A stretch of DNA of 64,000 bases from Shinella kummerowiae (GCF_009827055.1 NZ_WUMK01000005.1:310001-374000); one strand, 5' to 3'; counted from the stretch's first letter, positions 25,636 through 35,299 are shown. A program made the numbers and translations. The notes: a model not told the origin generated them from the sequence alone.

Positions 25636-27322
25636 ATGCACGGATATGTTCGTCCGGGAAACAGCCAGCCGGCCTGGCTGTTTCCGCTTATCGTCGGCGT
25701 CGTCCTCGTCCTCAGCGTGCTGCCGCTTGCGCGGCTCGCCGTGACGGGTATCGGCGCCTTTGCGGGGGGCGGCGCGTTTGCCGTGCTCACCGACCGCACC
25801 CTCTGGTCGGCGACCTATTACACGCTGGTCACCGCCCTCTTCGGAACCATCATCTCGCTCGTGATCGGGGCGTTCTTTGCCTTCGTGCTGACGCTCACGG
25901 ACGTGCCAGCGAGGGGGCCGTTCAGCTTTCTGTTCGTTCTGCCGATGATGATCCCGCCCCAGGTGACGGCACTTGCGTGGGTGCAGATGTCCGGCCCGTC
26001 TAGCCCGCTGCTCAAGGCGCTGCACATCGCCCCGCCGCTCGGCTCGCCGCAGCCGCTCTATTCGGTCGGCGGCATCGCGCTGCTTTATGGCGTGCAGCAC
26101 GCGCCGCTCGTCTATCTCGCGCTGAGAGCCGGGCTGCTGGTCATCCCGCGCGATGGCATCGAGGCGGCGCGGCTGTCCGGGGCATCGGCGCTGCGCACCT
26201 TCCGCGATATCTTGCTGCCATTGGCGTTGCCCGGCATGATCGCGGGCGCGGCGGTGGCCTTCGTCTCGTGCATCGGCAATTTCGGCATTCCGGCGATCCT
26301 CGGCATACCGGCCTCGATCTATACGCTGGCGACGCTGATCTTCACCAAGTTCGCCGCCTTCACGAACCAGACCTTCGGCGAGGTCGCCGTGCTTTCCGGC
26401 GTCATCGCGCTGATTGCCGTGGCAGGGCTTAACGTGCAGGAACGGGCGTTGGGCGGCCGTGATTACCGCATCCTCGGCCAGTCCGGTGCCGCGACCTCCT
26501 TCCAGATCGGACCTTGGAAACTCGTCCTGGTCCCCCTGCTTCTGGTCGCGCTCTTCATGCTGGTCGCACCCTTCCTCGCGCTGGTCGCCGGCGCGCTGGT
26601 CCCGGCCTTCGCCGTTGACCTTCGAGACCCTGTCGTTCCATGCCTTCGAGGAGGTTCTGCTGCGGCAGGTCGTGACGCGCACCGCCTTCGCCAATTCGGT
26701 TTTCCTCGCCGCAGTCACGGCGGGTGGTTTGCTTTGCCTGTCGGTTCTTGCCGGCTATGTGCTGACGCGTCGTCGCGATGCCGCCGCGCGCCTCGTCGCA
26801 AGCCTGATCGAAATTCCCTATGCGCTGCCCGGCATCATCATCGCCGTCGCCTTCATCCTTGTTTTCGCCGCGCCGCTGCCGGTCATCAACGTCACGCTCT
26901 ACGGCACGATCTGGATCATCCTTCTCGCCTATTTTGCGAGCTTCTTCGCCGTCAGCCTCAAGCCGGTCGTCAGCGCCTATCGGCAGCTCGATCCGGGGCT
27001 GGAAGAGGCGGCACGGCTTGCCGGCGCTAGTTTCCTCCGGCGCCTCATCGATGTTCTCCTGCCGCTTGTGGCGCCCGCTGCCGGTGCATCGGTCATTCTC
27101 GTTTTCCTCATCGCCTGCAACGAGTTGACGGTGTCGGCGCTGCTCTGGTCGGCCGGCACGCAGACGTTGGGTGTCGTCATCTACAATCTCGATGACAGCG
27201 GCAGCTCCGATCTTGCCTCGGCGCTGTCGGTGCTCGTGGTCGTCATGGTCGTTGTCATGATGCTGCTGCTCGAACTGATGGCGAAATACCTGCCGAGAGG
27301 GGTCGTGCCGTGGCGAAGCTGA
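25636..27322 (+). pseudogene. FbpB-type fused ABC permease interrupted by a frameshift
   Basis: The first frame (ATG 25636) encodes ~325 residues: the N-terminal permease half with EAA loop AARLSGASALRTFRDILLPLA, then the start of the second half. At about 26607-26616 the frame changes. The second frame carries the C-terminal permease half, from LTFETLSFHAFEEVLL through a second EAA loop (AARLAGASFLRRLIDVLLPL), to the stop at 27322. Together they give ~561 residues, the normal length for this two-domain permease. The downstream half is undamaged and overlaps the ATPase start by 13 bases. Either one extra base or two missing bases would explain the shift, so it is a recent mutation or a sequence error. 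Confidence 0.83.
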
Positions 27323-28341
27323 TCCTCAACAATGTCAGCAAGGATTTCGGCACGGGCCGGCCGGCGGTGAGCGGCCTTTCGCTGGAGGTGCGCGAGGGGG
27401 GCTTCCTGGCGCTGCTCGGTCCTTCCGGCTGCGGCAAGACCACCGTGCTGCGCATGATCGCCGGCTTCGAGGCGCCGAGCGACGGGGCGATCTATCTCGG
27501 CGAGCGGCTTCTTGCCGATTCCGAAAAATCCCTGCCGCCGGAACGGCGTAACATGGCCATGGTGTTCCAGTCCTATGCGCTCTGGCCGCATATGACCGTC
27601 GCTGAAAATGTCGGTTATCCGCTGAAGGTGCGCGGCGTGTCGAAAGACATCCACCGTGCGAGAATAGGCGAAGCACTCGATACCGTCCGGCTCGCGGACT
27701 ACGCCGATCGACGACCGGCGGACCTGTCCGGCGGCCAGCGGCAGCGGGTGGCACTCGCCCGCTGCCTCGTCACCCAGCCGGACGTGGTGCTGCTCGATGA
27801 GCCGCTCGCCAATCTCGACCGGCATCTCCGGCAGGAAATGGAAGAGACCTTTCGCGACTTCCACCGGCGTTCAGGCGCGACGATGGTCTATGTCACGCAC
27901 GATCAGAGCGAAGCCATGGCGCTCGCGACGGACATTGCCGTCATGTCGCATGGAAAGCTTCTGCAGGTTGCGCCGCCGGAAGAAATCTATGCCCGGCCGG
28001 AGGGCAGGCTCGTCGGTGGCCTCATCGGCCGTGGCGCCATTCTGTCGCTTGCCCTCCCGGATGGGGCGCCAAGAAAAATCGACTGGCAGGCTTTGCGTGA
28101 AGGCCTCGACAAGCCATCGCCCGCCGACAGACCGATGGCTGACGTTCTCGTTCGGCCGGAGGATGTCCATCTGTCGGGAGAGGGGCTTGCTGCGCGCATC
28201 CGCGCCTCGCTCTATGAGGGCGAGCGATACAGCCTGACCCTGGAACTCGACGACGGCCAGACCCTGCGCGCTTTCAGCCGTCATCGGCCGCAAATCGATG
28301 AACCGACGCGGGTGACGATCACCGGCGCCTGGCGGCTGTAG
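27310..28341 (+). CDS. Fbp/Afu/Pot-type ABC importer ATP-binding protein
   Basis: An ATPase of 343 residues: the nucleotide-binding domain (residues 1-~235) has Walker A GPSGCGKT, Q-loop VFQSYALWPHMTV, signature LSGGQRQR, Walker B VLLDEPLANLD and switch histidine VTHDQSEAM. A C-terminal regulatory/TOBE-like domain follows (ADVLVRPEDVHLSG). Translation starts at GTG 27310, inside the end of the permease gene. It works with the preceding binding protein and fused permease. The LWPH variant in the Q-loop region is common in the iron/phosphonate class. Confidence 0.92.
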   Translation: MAKLILNNVSKDFGTGRPAVSGLSLEVREGGFLALLGPSGCGKTTVLRMIAGFEAPSDGAIYLGERLLADSEKSLPPERRNMAMVFQSYALWPHMTVAENVGYPLKVRGVSKDIHRARIGEALDTVRLADYADRRPADLSGGQRQRVALARCLVTQPDVVLLDEPLANLDRHLRQEMEETFRDFHRRSGATMVYVTHDQSEAMALATDIAVMSHGKLLQVAPPEEIYARPEGRLVGGLIGRGAILSLALPDGAPRKIDWQALREGLDKPSPADRPMADVLVRPEDVHLSGEGLAARIRASLYEGERYSLTLELDDGQTLRAFSRHRPQIDEPTRVTITGAWRL

Positions 28342-28436
28342 CAAACGCCTGCCATCTGTAAGGCCCACCGGAACCAAAGGCGTTCCCGGGAATTTCTGCG
28401 CGCAGTGATTGATCTTATCAGGCAAGGCGGCAGATC

Positions 28437-30008
28437 GTGCGAAATGAAGGCTATCCGTTACACGTCCAGGCAGATCCGCACTCTCCGATCATCCGGCCGG
28501 GACGGAACGCGTGGCGCGTGGCGAAAGCCGATCGCCTCAGCGTTCTTGTCGATGGCGAAGCCTATTTCCGGACACTGGAAGCTGTTCTGCAGCAGGCACG
28601 CAACGAGATCTGGATCGTCGGCTGGGACTTCAATCCGGATATCCCGGTCCGCCCTGGCGAACCGCAATCGCCAACGCTCGGCGCCTTCCTGCTCAGGCTT
28701 GTCGAAGAACGACCTGACCTGACCATTCGCGTGCTGGTCTGGGCGATGGGGCCGATCTATTCCGGCAAGTCGCTGAAGATGTTCCGCAAGCGGCGCTGGT
28801 CCTCTCATCCGCGCATCAGGCTCGCGTTCGATAGCCGCCACCCGATCCGTGGCTCCCACCACCAGAAGTTTGTCGTGGTCGACGACCGCGTTGCCTTTGT
28901 CGGCGGCATCGACCTGACGGCGAAGCGCTGGGACACCAGCGACCACACGGTTGACGACCCGCGCCGTACCATGCCCTCGGGTGAGCGTTACGAGCCCGTG
29001 CATGATATGCAGATGGCAATGGATGGCGAGGCGGCGCGGCTGGCCGGCGAGATCGCGCGCCGGCGTTGGCTGCAGGCCACGGACGAGACCGTGCCGGCTT
29101 GCGCGGGGCAGAGTGCCGCGAGCCTCGATGATCTTCCCGCCGACATGACGAATACCAGTATCGCCTTTGCCCGCACCGAGCCGGCTATCCGCGGGCGTCC
29201 AGCCGCGCGGGAGGCCATGAACCTCACCCTTGCCGCTCTCTCGGCGGCGCGGCGGCACATCTACATCGAAAGCCAGTATTTTGCCTCCAAGCGGATTTGC
29301 GACCTGCTGTGCGAAAAACTTGCCGACCCTGCCGGACCGGAGGTCGTCGTTATCTCGACACTCAGTTCGCACGGCACCATCGAGCGGCTCGTGCTCGGTG
29401 CTAACCGCGACCGCTTCATCCGACGGCTCAGCCAGTGTGACAAACATGGTCGCCTGCGTGCCTTCTATCCCGTCGTGCCCAAGCCGGATGGGACAGAGCA
29501 GGAGATCATCATCCACTCGAAAACCATCGTGGTGGACGACGTGTTCCTGCGTGTCGGCTCCTCCAATCTCAACCAGCGCAGCGAGGGGCTGGACACGGAA
29601 CTCGACGTGGCGGTCGAGGCGCGGACGGATGCGGAGCGCGCGCGCATCGTCGCCTTGCGCGACCGGTTCGTGGCGGAACATCTCGATGTGGAACCCGGCG
29701 TATTCGCGGCCGCTGTCCGCGCGCAAGCATCTCTTGTGCAGGCGATCGATGCGTTCAATACGCGTGAGCGCGGCCTGAGGCCCTTCCGGCAGGCCGAGGG
29801 CGAAGGCGCCGTCGATCCGGTTTATGGGACCGGGCTGGTCGACCCGCTCGCACCCTGGTGGCCTCTCTTCGCATGGCCGCGCTCATTGCGCGCCTTCTTG
29901 CGGCGTCAGCTCGGACTATCGCGCAGGCCGGCTTCGTCCTTCGATCCGAGCAAGGCTTCGCTTGCCAGCAGCAAGACGAGCCCCAGCGGCAGCGGGATGA
30001 AGAAGTAG
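28437..30008 (+). CDS. Phospholipase D-family protein, ClsB/cardiolipin-synthase-like
   Basis: A protein of 523 residues with two HKD catalytic motifs: HHQKFVVVDD, followed by AFVGGID, near residues 142-158, and IHSKTIVVDD, followed by FLRVGSSNLNQRS, near residues 360-385. Such enzymes transfer phosphatidyl groups, making cardiolipin or hydrolysing phospholipids. There is no N-terminal membrane anchor, as in ClsB. It starts at GTG 28437 with AGGCGG upstream. Its last ~34 codons overlap the convergent YbhN-like gene by 103 bases. With the next two genes it reproduces the clsB-ybhN-ybhP trio of E. coli, though the gene orientations differ. Confidence 0.85.
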   Translation: MRNEGYPLHVQADPHSPIIRPGRNAWRVAKADRLSVLVDGEAYFRTLEAVLQQARNEIWIVGWDFNPDIPVRPGEPQSPTLGAFLLRLVEERPDLTIRVLVWAMGPIYSGKSLKMFRKRRWSSHPRIRLAFDSRHPIRGSHHQKFVVVDDRVAFVGGIDLTAKRWDTSDHTVDDPRRTMPSGERYEPVHDMQMAMDGEAARLAGEIARRRWLQATDETVPACAGQSAASLDDLPADMTNTSIAFARTEPAIRGRPAAREAMNLTLAALSAARRHIYIESQYFASKRICDLLCEKLADPAGPEVVVISTLSSHGTIERLVLGANRDRFIRRLSQCDKHGRLRAFYPVVPKPDGTEQEIIIHSKTIVVDDVFLRVGSSNLNQRSEGLDTELDVAVEARTDAERARIVALRDRFVAEHLDVEPGVFAAAVRAQASLVQAIDAFNTRERGLRPFRQAEGEGAVDPVYGTGLVDPLAPWWPLFAWPRSLRAFLRRQLGLSRRPASSFDPSKASLASSKTSPSGSGMKK

Positions 30009-30838
30009 ACGACACGAAAAGCGATCAGCGCGCCGATCGACGCGGAACTCCCGAGCAGAAAGGCGATCGCCGCCTCCAGGACGCCGATCCCGCCCGGTAC
30101 GTGGCTGACAAGCGCCGTCAGATTGCCGACGACATAGGCTGCGGTGGTTTCCATATAACCCGCAGCACCACCAAGGAGCTGGTGCAGGCAGGCCGCGACG
30201 AAGGCAAAGTTGATGGTTCCCACACAAACCTGCAGGGCGGCGAGTTGCGGCTTCGGCAGGGCAAAGCGCCAGCCTCTGACTTTCACTTCGCCGCGCACGA
30301 AAGCGGCGAGCACCAGGTATCCGGCGCTCACGGCAAGGCAGCCGAGGCCGAGTGCGATGGACCCCACCGTTCCGAACCCGGCGACCTTGCCGGCGGTTCC
30401 CGGAAGCAGGAGCAGGCATAGCCCCGCAAGCGTGATCAGGCCCAGACCGACCGTGACGCCGCAGAAGACGATCAGCTTGGCGATCTCTTCGGCATTCAGC
30501 CCCCAGCGCGCATAGAAGCGGTAGCGCACCGCACCGCTGCTGAGGGCGGCAACGCCAACATTGTGGCCGATCGACAGGCCGGTGAAGGAGGCAAGTGCTG
30601 CGCGTGGATAGGAGAGCGGTTTGCCGACGTAACGCAATGCCAGGAAATCGAAGAGCGTCAGACAGAGATAGGAACAGGCCGCAAAGGCGAGTGCCAGGGC
30701 CATGTTCGTCCGGGGAATGGCGGCGATCGAAGCCTGGATATCCTGCCACGAATGCTGGCTCAACGCCCGATACACCAGATAGCCGGCAACAAGAACGGCG
30801 CAGGCGACGAAGGCGTGCAGCAGGTGCGTGCGTTTCAT
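29906..30838 (-). CDS. YbhN-like UPF0104/lysylphosphatidylglycerol-synthase-TM-region membrane protein
   Basis: An integral membrane protein of 310 residues with about eight hydrophobic segments. Family motifs are the N-terminal LLHAFVACAVLVAGYLVYRA, FTGLSIGHNVGVAALSSGAVRYRFY, and the C-terminal LTALVSHVPGGIGVLEAAI (the conserved PGGIGxLE motif). This is the flippase-like membrane domain without the lysyl-transferase domain. The start at 30838 is preceded by a weak AGGAAAG sequence. It is flanked by a phospholipase D-family gene and an EEP-family hydrolase, suggesting joint action on membrane phospholipid; this link is inferred from the E. coli ybhN neighbourhood. Confidence 0.87.
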   Translation of the reverse strand: MKRTHLLHAFVACAVLVAGYLVYRALSQHSWQDIQASIAAIPRTNMALALAFAACSYLCLTLFDFLALRYVGKPLSYPRAALASFTGLSIGHNVGVAALSSGAVRYRFYARWGLNAEEIAKLIVFCGVTVGLGLITLAGLCLLLLPGTAGKVAGFGTVGSIALGLGCLAVSAGYLVLAAFVRGEVKVRGWRFALPKPQLAALQVCVGTINFAFVAACLHQLLGGAAGYMETTAAYVVGNLTALVSHVPGGIGVLEAAIAFLLGSSASIGALIAFRVVYFFIPLPLGLVLLLASEALLGSKDEAGLRDSPS

Positions 30839-30925
30839 TCGGTCTCTCTTTCCTCGCTTGATGGGTCGGGAACGAAAATGAGGCTTTCCGTGTTCCACTG
30901 GCGGTAATCGATTGAAAGGAAAGGC

Positions 30926-31651
30926 ATGGGCAAGCTCCTGAGGATCGCGACCTACAACGTACACAGCTGCTTCGGCACTGATCGCAAGCTCGACCCGGCG
31001 CGGATCGCTGCGGTGATCGCGGAATGCGAGGCGGACATCGTCGCGCTGCAGGAGGTCGACGTGTCGCGCGCCCGCAGCGGCGGCATCGACCAGGCGCAGA
31101 CGATTGCCGGGCACCTGCAAATGATGTCGCATTTTCACCCCGCACTTCATCTGGAGGAGGAGCGCTATGGCGACGCGCTTCTGACCGCGCTTCCGACACG
31201 TCTCGTCAAGGCGGACGGTCTGCCGTCGCGCGGCGAGCCGCGCGGCGCGCTCTGGGTTGAGGTGCCGGTCGAGGCGGTAAAGCTGCAGATTTTCGTCACC
31301 CATCTCGGCCTCCTCGGTGCCGAGCGCGTGCGGCAGACCGAGGCCCTGATCGGGCCGGGTTGGCTCGGTGCCCCGATGCCGGAGGAGGCGCGTGTCGTGC
31401 TCGCGGGGGATATGAACGCCGTCGCGCGCTCGGCCTCCTACCGCATGGTGGCGCGCCGGCTGCGCGACGTGCAGGTCGAAGCGGGCGGCAGGCCGCGGCC
31501 GACATTCCCCTCCCGCCTGCCGCTCCTGCGGATCGATCACCTGTTCGTTGGCGAGGGGATCCGCGTGAACGGAGCCTTCGTGCATGACAGCCCGCTTGCC
31601 CGCCGCGCCTCCGATCACCTGCCGCTTTGCGCCGATCTGGAAATCGCCTAG
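30926..31651 (+). CDS. Endonuclease/exonuclease/phosphatase-family hydrolase, YbhP-like
   Basis: A metal-dependent hydrolase of 241 residues of the EEP superfamily (nucleases, inositol-phosphate and sphingomyelin phosphodiesterases). Motifs seen are RIATYNVHSC at the start, DIVALQEVD (metal-binding Glu), the IFVTHLGLLGAERVRQ segment (His), VVLAGDMNA (Asp and Asn) and the C-terminal RIDHLFV and ASDHLPLCADL (catalytic His). There is no signal peptide. Divergent from the YbhN-like gene by 87 bases. By family and context it probably acts on a lipid-derived phosphodiester rather than DNA; this is inference. Confidence 0.85.
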   Translation: MGKLLRIATYNVHSCFGTDRKLDPARIAAVIAECEADIVALQEVDVSRARSGGIDQAQTIAGHLQMMSHFHPALHLEEERYGDALLTALPTRLVKADGLPSRGEPRGALWVEVPVEAVKLQIFVTHLGLLGAERVRQTEALIGPGWLGAPMPEEARVVLAGDMNAVARSASYRMVARRLRDVQVEAGGRPRPTFPSRLPLLRIDHLFVGEGIRVNGAFVHDSPLARRASDHLPLCADLEIA

Positions 31652-31725
31652 CGGACAAATCGGGGCGGACAGGGAACTTCAGCCCGTCGACGCGATTTTA
31701 TCATTTGCGTTGAAGGGAGGCGAAG

Positions 31726-31935
31726 ATGGAAAGCCAATCGGATGTCCAGCTGCATTTCGATGTCTTGAGTTGCCGGGCGCTGCTGTGCTGCGCGGGCAAG
31801 GAATATATCCTGCCGGATACCTATCCGAGCCGGGAAGCGGCCCATGCTGCGGCACAGGCATTCGTCCGCGAAACGCTTGGGTTGACGGATGGCCGCGACC
31901 TCTCCAACGGCGATGTCGCGATCTGGCTGCGGTGA
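31726..31935 (+). CDS. Small protein resembling the DUF6894 family
   Basis: A 69-residue protein with AGGGAGG just upstream of the ATG. The pattern (LHFDVLSCRALL, then LPDTYPSREAAHAAAQAFVRE) resembles the short rhizobial DUF6894 proteins, which have an FHF-type strand followed by LPD and an alanine-rich helix. There is no signal peptide or membrane segment. The function is unknown in the family. It may be co-transcribed with the EEP hydrolase 74 bases upstream. Confidence 0.6.
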   Translation: MESQSDVQLHFDVLSCRALLCCAGKEYILPDTYPSREAAHAAAQAFVRETLGLTDGRDLSNGDVAIWLR

Positions 31936-31985
31936 AGGCGCTCTCTCAGGAGCGGCACTTTCGGTCGTCAACAGGAGGTTCGGCT

Positions 31986-32177
31986 ATGCCGGCAAAATCA
32001 AAAGCCCAGCAGAAGGCTGCGGGCGCTGCTCTGGCGGCAAAACGCGGTGACATGAAGAAGAGCGATTTTAAAGGTGCCTCGAAGGGCATGGAAAAATCCA
32101 TGTCCGAAGATCAGCTTGAGGACTTGGCATCGACGAAACGCAAGGGCAAGCCCGAGCACGTATCGAAAACCGATTGA
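31986..32177 (+). CDS. DUF3008-family small basic protein
   Basis: A 63-residue, lysine-rich, probably unstructured protein preceded by a very good AGGAGG ribosome site. The sequence pattern is that of DUF3008 (MPAKSKAQQKAAGAALAAKR at the start, KGASKGMEKSMSEDQLEDLA in the middle, TKRKGKPEHVSK at the end). The family is widespread in rhizobia and has no established function. A longer in-frame reading upstream lacks a ribosome site and crosses the previous small gene. Confidence 0.85.
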   Translation: MPAKSKAQQKAAGAALAAKRGDMKKSDFKGASKGMEKSMSEDQLEDLASTKRKGKPEHVSKTD

Positions 32178-32245
32178 CGCCTGCCGCAAAGCTGCGGCAG
32201 ACGGCAAATGCTGGGCAGGTGCAGGGTGGTGGGTGGAAAGCCTGC

Positions 32246-33721
32246 TCAGATGCCGCCCATGCAGAGGTATTTCATTTCCAGATAGTCCTCCAGCCCGTGG
32301 CGAGAACCCTCGCGGCCGATGCCCGACTGTTTCATGCCGCCGAACGGAGCTGCTTCTGAGGACATACGACCGGTATTGATGCCAACCATGCCATATTCCA
32401 GCGCTTCCGCCACCCGCCAGACCCGGCTGAGATTCGACGCGTAAAAATAGGCGGCGAGACCATAGATCGTGTCATTCGCTTCACGCACGACCTGGTCGGC
32501 ATCGTCAAAGCGGATGATCGGCGCCAGCGGACCGAACGTCTCTTCCTGCGCCACCCGCATCGTGTGGGATATGCCTGTCAGCACGGTCGGAGCATAGAAG
32601 GTGCCCACCCCGTCGATCCGCCGGCCACCGCAGCGAATGCTTCCGCCCTTCTCGACCGCGTCGGCGACATGCGCCTCGATCTTGGCGCGGGCCCGCGTGT
32701 CGATCAGCGGACCGATCGCGACGCCCGCCTCGAAACCATCGCCGACGGAAAGCGTTTCGACGCGTTCGGTGAATTTCCGCGCAAATTCGTCATGGACGCC
32801 GGACTGGACATAGAGCCGGTTGGCGGAGACGCAGGTCTGGCCGGCATTGCGGAACTTGGCCTGGATCGCGCCATCCACGGCGGCATCCACGTCCGCATCG
32901 TCGAAGACGATGAAAGGCGCATTGCCGCCGAGTTCCAGGCTGAGCTTCTTCACCTGGTCGGAACATTGGCGCATGAGAAGCCGCCCCACTTCCGTCGAGC
33001 CGGTGAAGCTGATCTTGCGAACCTTCGGGTGCGAGCAGAGTTCCCGTCCGACGACGTCGCCATCGGAGGCATAGATCAGGTTGACCACGCCGGGCGGAAA
33101 GCCCGCCCGCTCGGCGAGGGCGAACATGGCGCCCGCCACCAGCGGCGTCTGCTCGGCAGGCTTCAGCACGACCGTGCAGCCGGCCGCCAGCGCCGGCGAG
33201 ATCTTGCGGGCCACCATCGATGCCGGGAAATTCCAAGGTGTGATCGCACCGACGACGCCGATCGGCTGCTTGATGACAAGCATGCGGCGATCGCGCGAGG
33301 GCGCGGGGATCGTTTCGCCATAGATGCGGTTTGCCTCTTCGGCATACCATTGCAGATAGGCGGCGGCGTGGGAGACCTCGGATTTCGCCTCCGCGAGCGG
33401 CTTGCCCATCTCGGCGGTCAGGATGGTGGCGAGATCATCGGTGTGGCGCACGATCAACTGGTGCCAGCGCCACAGCGTGTCCGAACGCTCGCGGGCGGTC
33501 TGCGCGGCCCATTCGGTCTGTGCTTCGGATGCCCGCTCGATCGCGGCGCGTGTTTCGTCCACGCCCATGTCCGGAAGTTCTGCCAGCAGTTCACCCGTTG
33601 CGGGGTTAAAGACCTCGAACGTTTCCCGGTTCGCGGGTCTGCCAAGCCAGGCGGCATCGGCGATGCGTTCGAACAGGCCCGGCTCGGCGAGCCGGCGCAT
33701 AAGATTGTCTGACAGAGTCAC
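32246..33721 (-). CDS. gabD: NAD(P)-dependent succinate-semialdehyde dehydrogenase-type aldehyde dehydrogenase
   Basis: An aldehyde dehydrogenase of 491 residues that oxidises succinate semialdehyde, from GABA or polyamine breakdown, to succinate. Motifs seen are the cofactor-binding ITPWNFPASMVARKISPALA, the nucleotide-binding FTGSTEVGR, the general base Glu in LELGGNAPF, and the catalytic Cys in RNAGQTCVSANR. The C-terminal VGINTGRMSSEAAPFGGMK, followed by SGIGREG, is typical of the GabD/SSADH group. No GABA aminotransferase is adjacent, so other semialdehydes are possible. It stands alone, with 131 bases to the next gene. Confidence 0.88.
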   Translation of the reverse strand: MTLSDNLMRRLAEPGLFERIADAAWLGRPANRETFEVFNPATGELLAELPDMGVDETRAAIERASEAQTEWAAQTARERSDTLWRWHQLIVRHTDDLATILTAEMGKPLAEAKSEVSHAAAYLQWYAEEANRIYGETIPAPSRDRRMLVIKQPIGVVGAITPWNFPASMVARKISPALAAGCTVVLKPAEQTPLVAGAMFALAERAGFPPGVVNLIYASDGDVVGRELCSHPKVRKISFTGSTEVGRLLMRQCSDQVKKLSLELGGNAPFIVFDDADVDAAVDGAIQAKFRNAGQTCVSANRLYVQSGVHDEFARKFTERVETLSVGDGFEAGVAIGPLIDTRARAKIEAHVADAVEKGGSIRCGGRRIDGVGTFYAPTVLTGISHTMRVAQEETFGPLAPIIRFDDADQVVREANDTIYGLAAYFYASNLSRVWRVAEALEYGMVGINTGRMSSEAAPFGGMKQSGIGREGSRHGLEDYLEMKYLCMGGI

Positions 33722-33853
33722 GTCGTATCCTCCCGGCTGTCCGGCTCTTACCTTCGGGAGCTACAGCTGAATTCTTCGCCGGACAATGCCCGACGTTCAT
33801 CTCGGCAGGGAAGGGGGCGAATTGTCACCGGCACAAATCACAGGCGGAAGCGT

Positions 33854-35164
33854 CTATTGCGCCGTCTTGCTTCTGATCTCCTGCAGCAGATCCCGTGCCT
33901 TGTAGAAGTTGGGACTGCGGCCAAGAACATGCTCCAGATCCGCCACGGCCTTGTCGATTTGCCCCGTTTCCCGCAAGGCGACGGCGCGGCCGTAATAGGT
34001 TTCCTCGTCGTCGAGCTTCAGGTCGATAACCGTATTGAAGTCTGCAATCGCCCGATCGTATTCCTTCATGGCGAGGAAAACGATGGCGCGATTCTGTTGG
34101 GCGCTTCTTTGTCTCGGGTCGAGTTGAAGGGCGCGGTCGAAATCTGTCAGCGCCTTCTCCAGCTTACCGTCCCGGCGATAGATTTCCCCGCGATTGTTGT
34201 AGTGGTCGGCATGGTTCGGGTTGAGTTCGATGGATTTGTCCAGATCGACAAACGCGCCGTCGAAGTCGCCGAGGCGATATCGCACGAAGCCGCGGCCGGA
34301 GAGGGCCACGTCATCCTTTGGGTTCAGGGCCAGAGCCTTGTCCAGATGCTCCAGCGCGGGCTTGTTGTCATCCAGTTCGGCATGGCTGACGCCGAGGTTG
34401 CGCTGGTATTCCGCGCTATCGGGGTCGAGCTCGACCGCCCTTTTGAAGTCGATGATCGCGCGGGCAAAATCACCCCTTGCGGCATGGGAGGTGCCGCGCA
34501 GGTTGTACCACGGCGCCTGCGTGCCATCGAGCTGGATCGCTTTGTCGAGATCGGCGATAGCACGATCGATCTCCCCTTTGCTGATCCATGCCGAGCCCCG
34601 GCTCTGCAAGCTCTCGGCGCGCTGCGGTTCAAGGCGCAGCGCTTCGTCGAAATCGGCAATCGCCCGGTCGAACTGCTTTTTCATCGCGTAGGCCGTGCCG
34701 CGTGATGTATAGGCGTTGGCCGTGGGCTTACGCCTGATCACGTCGTCAAAGTCGGCAATGCCCTTGTCGAGCACACCGAACCGGATGTGAGCGACCCCAC
34801 GTCCCTGGTAGCTCTCCACCAGCCCGGGATCGAGCTTCAGCGACATGTCGAAATCAGCGATGGATCGGCCGAAATCACCCGCCTGGAGATAGGCCCTGGC
34901 GCGATTCTGGTAGGCGATTGCATTGTTGGGAAAAATCTCGATGACCGTGGTGAAATCGGCCGCCGCCTGCTCGGCTCGCCCCGCAAACAGATGAGCCAGG
35001 CCACGATTGTTGTAGGAAATGGGGTTGGTGGGGTCGAGTCGGATCGCTCTGTCGAGGTTCTCGATCGTTTCGATCGGCTTACTGCCACTCAGGCTGTCCT
35101 GCGCTCTAGCAGGGGTGAGGCAAGCCGCCATCAGAACGATCATCGCGCCAAACACAGCTTTCAT
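33854..35164 (-). CDS. Secreted tetratricopeptide-repeat protein
   Basis: A protein of 436 residues with an N-terminal signal peptide (hydrophobic AVFGAMIVLMAACLTP, cleavage near ARA-Q). The rest is almost entirely about 12 TPR units with the usual A...Y.NRG......G....A..DF...L.L.P pattern. Such repeats form a superhelical protein-binding surface; no enzymatic domain is present. It probably acts in the periplasm or at the outer membrane. Neighbours give no clear partner: it lies between a dehydrogenase and a metallophosphoesterase, each separated by more than 130 bases. Confidence 0.88.
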   Translation of the reverse strand: MKAVFGAMIVLMAACLTPARAQDSLSGSKPIETIENLDRAIRLDPTNPISYNNRGLAHLFAGRAEQAAADFTTVIEIFPNNAIAYQNRARAYLQAGDFGRSIADFDMSLKLDPGLVESYQGRGVAHIRFGVLDKGIADFDDVIRRKPTANAYTSRGTAYAMKKQFDRAIADFDEALRLEPQRAESLQSRGSAWISKGEIDRAIADLDKAIQLDGTQAPWYNLRGTSHAARGDFARAIIDFKRAVELDPDSAEYQRNLGVSHAELDDNKPALEHLDKALALNPKDDVALSGRGFVRYRLGDFDGAFVDLDKSIELNPNHADHYNNRGEIYRRDGKLEKALTDFDRALQLDPRQRSAQQNRAIVFLAMKEYDRAIADFNTVIDLKLDDEETYYGRAVALRETGQIDKAVADLEHVLGRSPNFYKARDLLQEIRSKTAQ

Positions 35165-35299
35165 CGTCAGACCCTGTCAACCAGTCGCCGGGGCGGCAAA
35201 TCTAGACAGACAGAGTGTTGAGCGCGACCCCGTTTCGACGAAAGGGCTCGCACAGACGCTGAGCGGCAAAACCGAATGTGGACCGCTCGTCGCCGCGTT

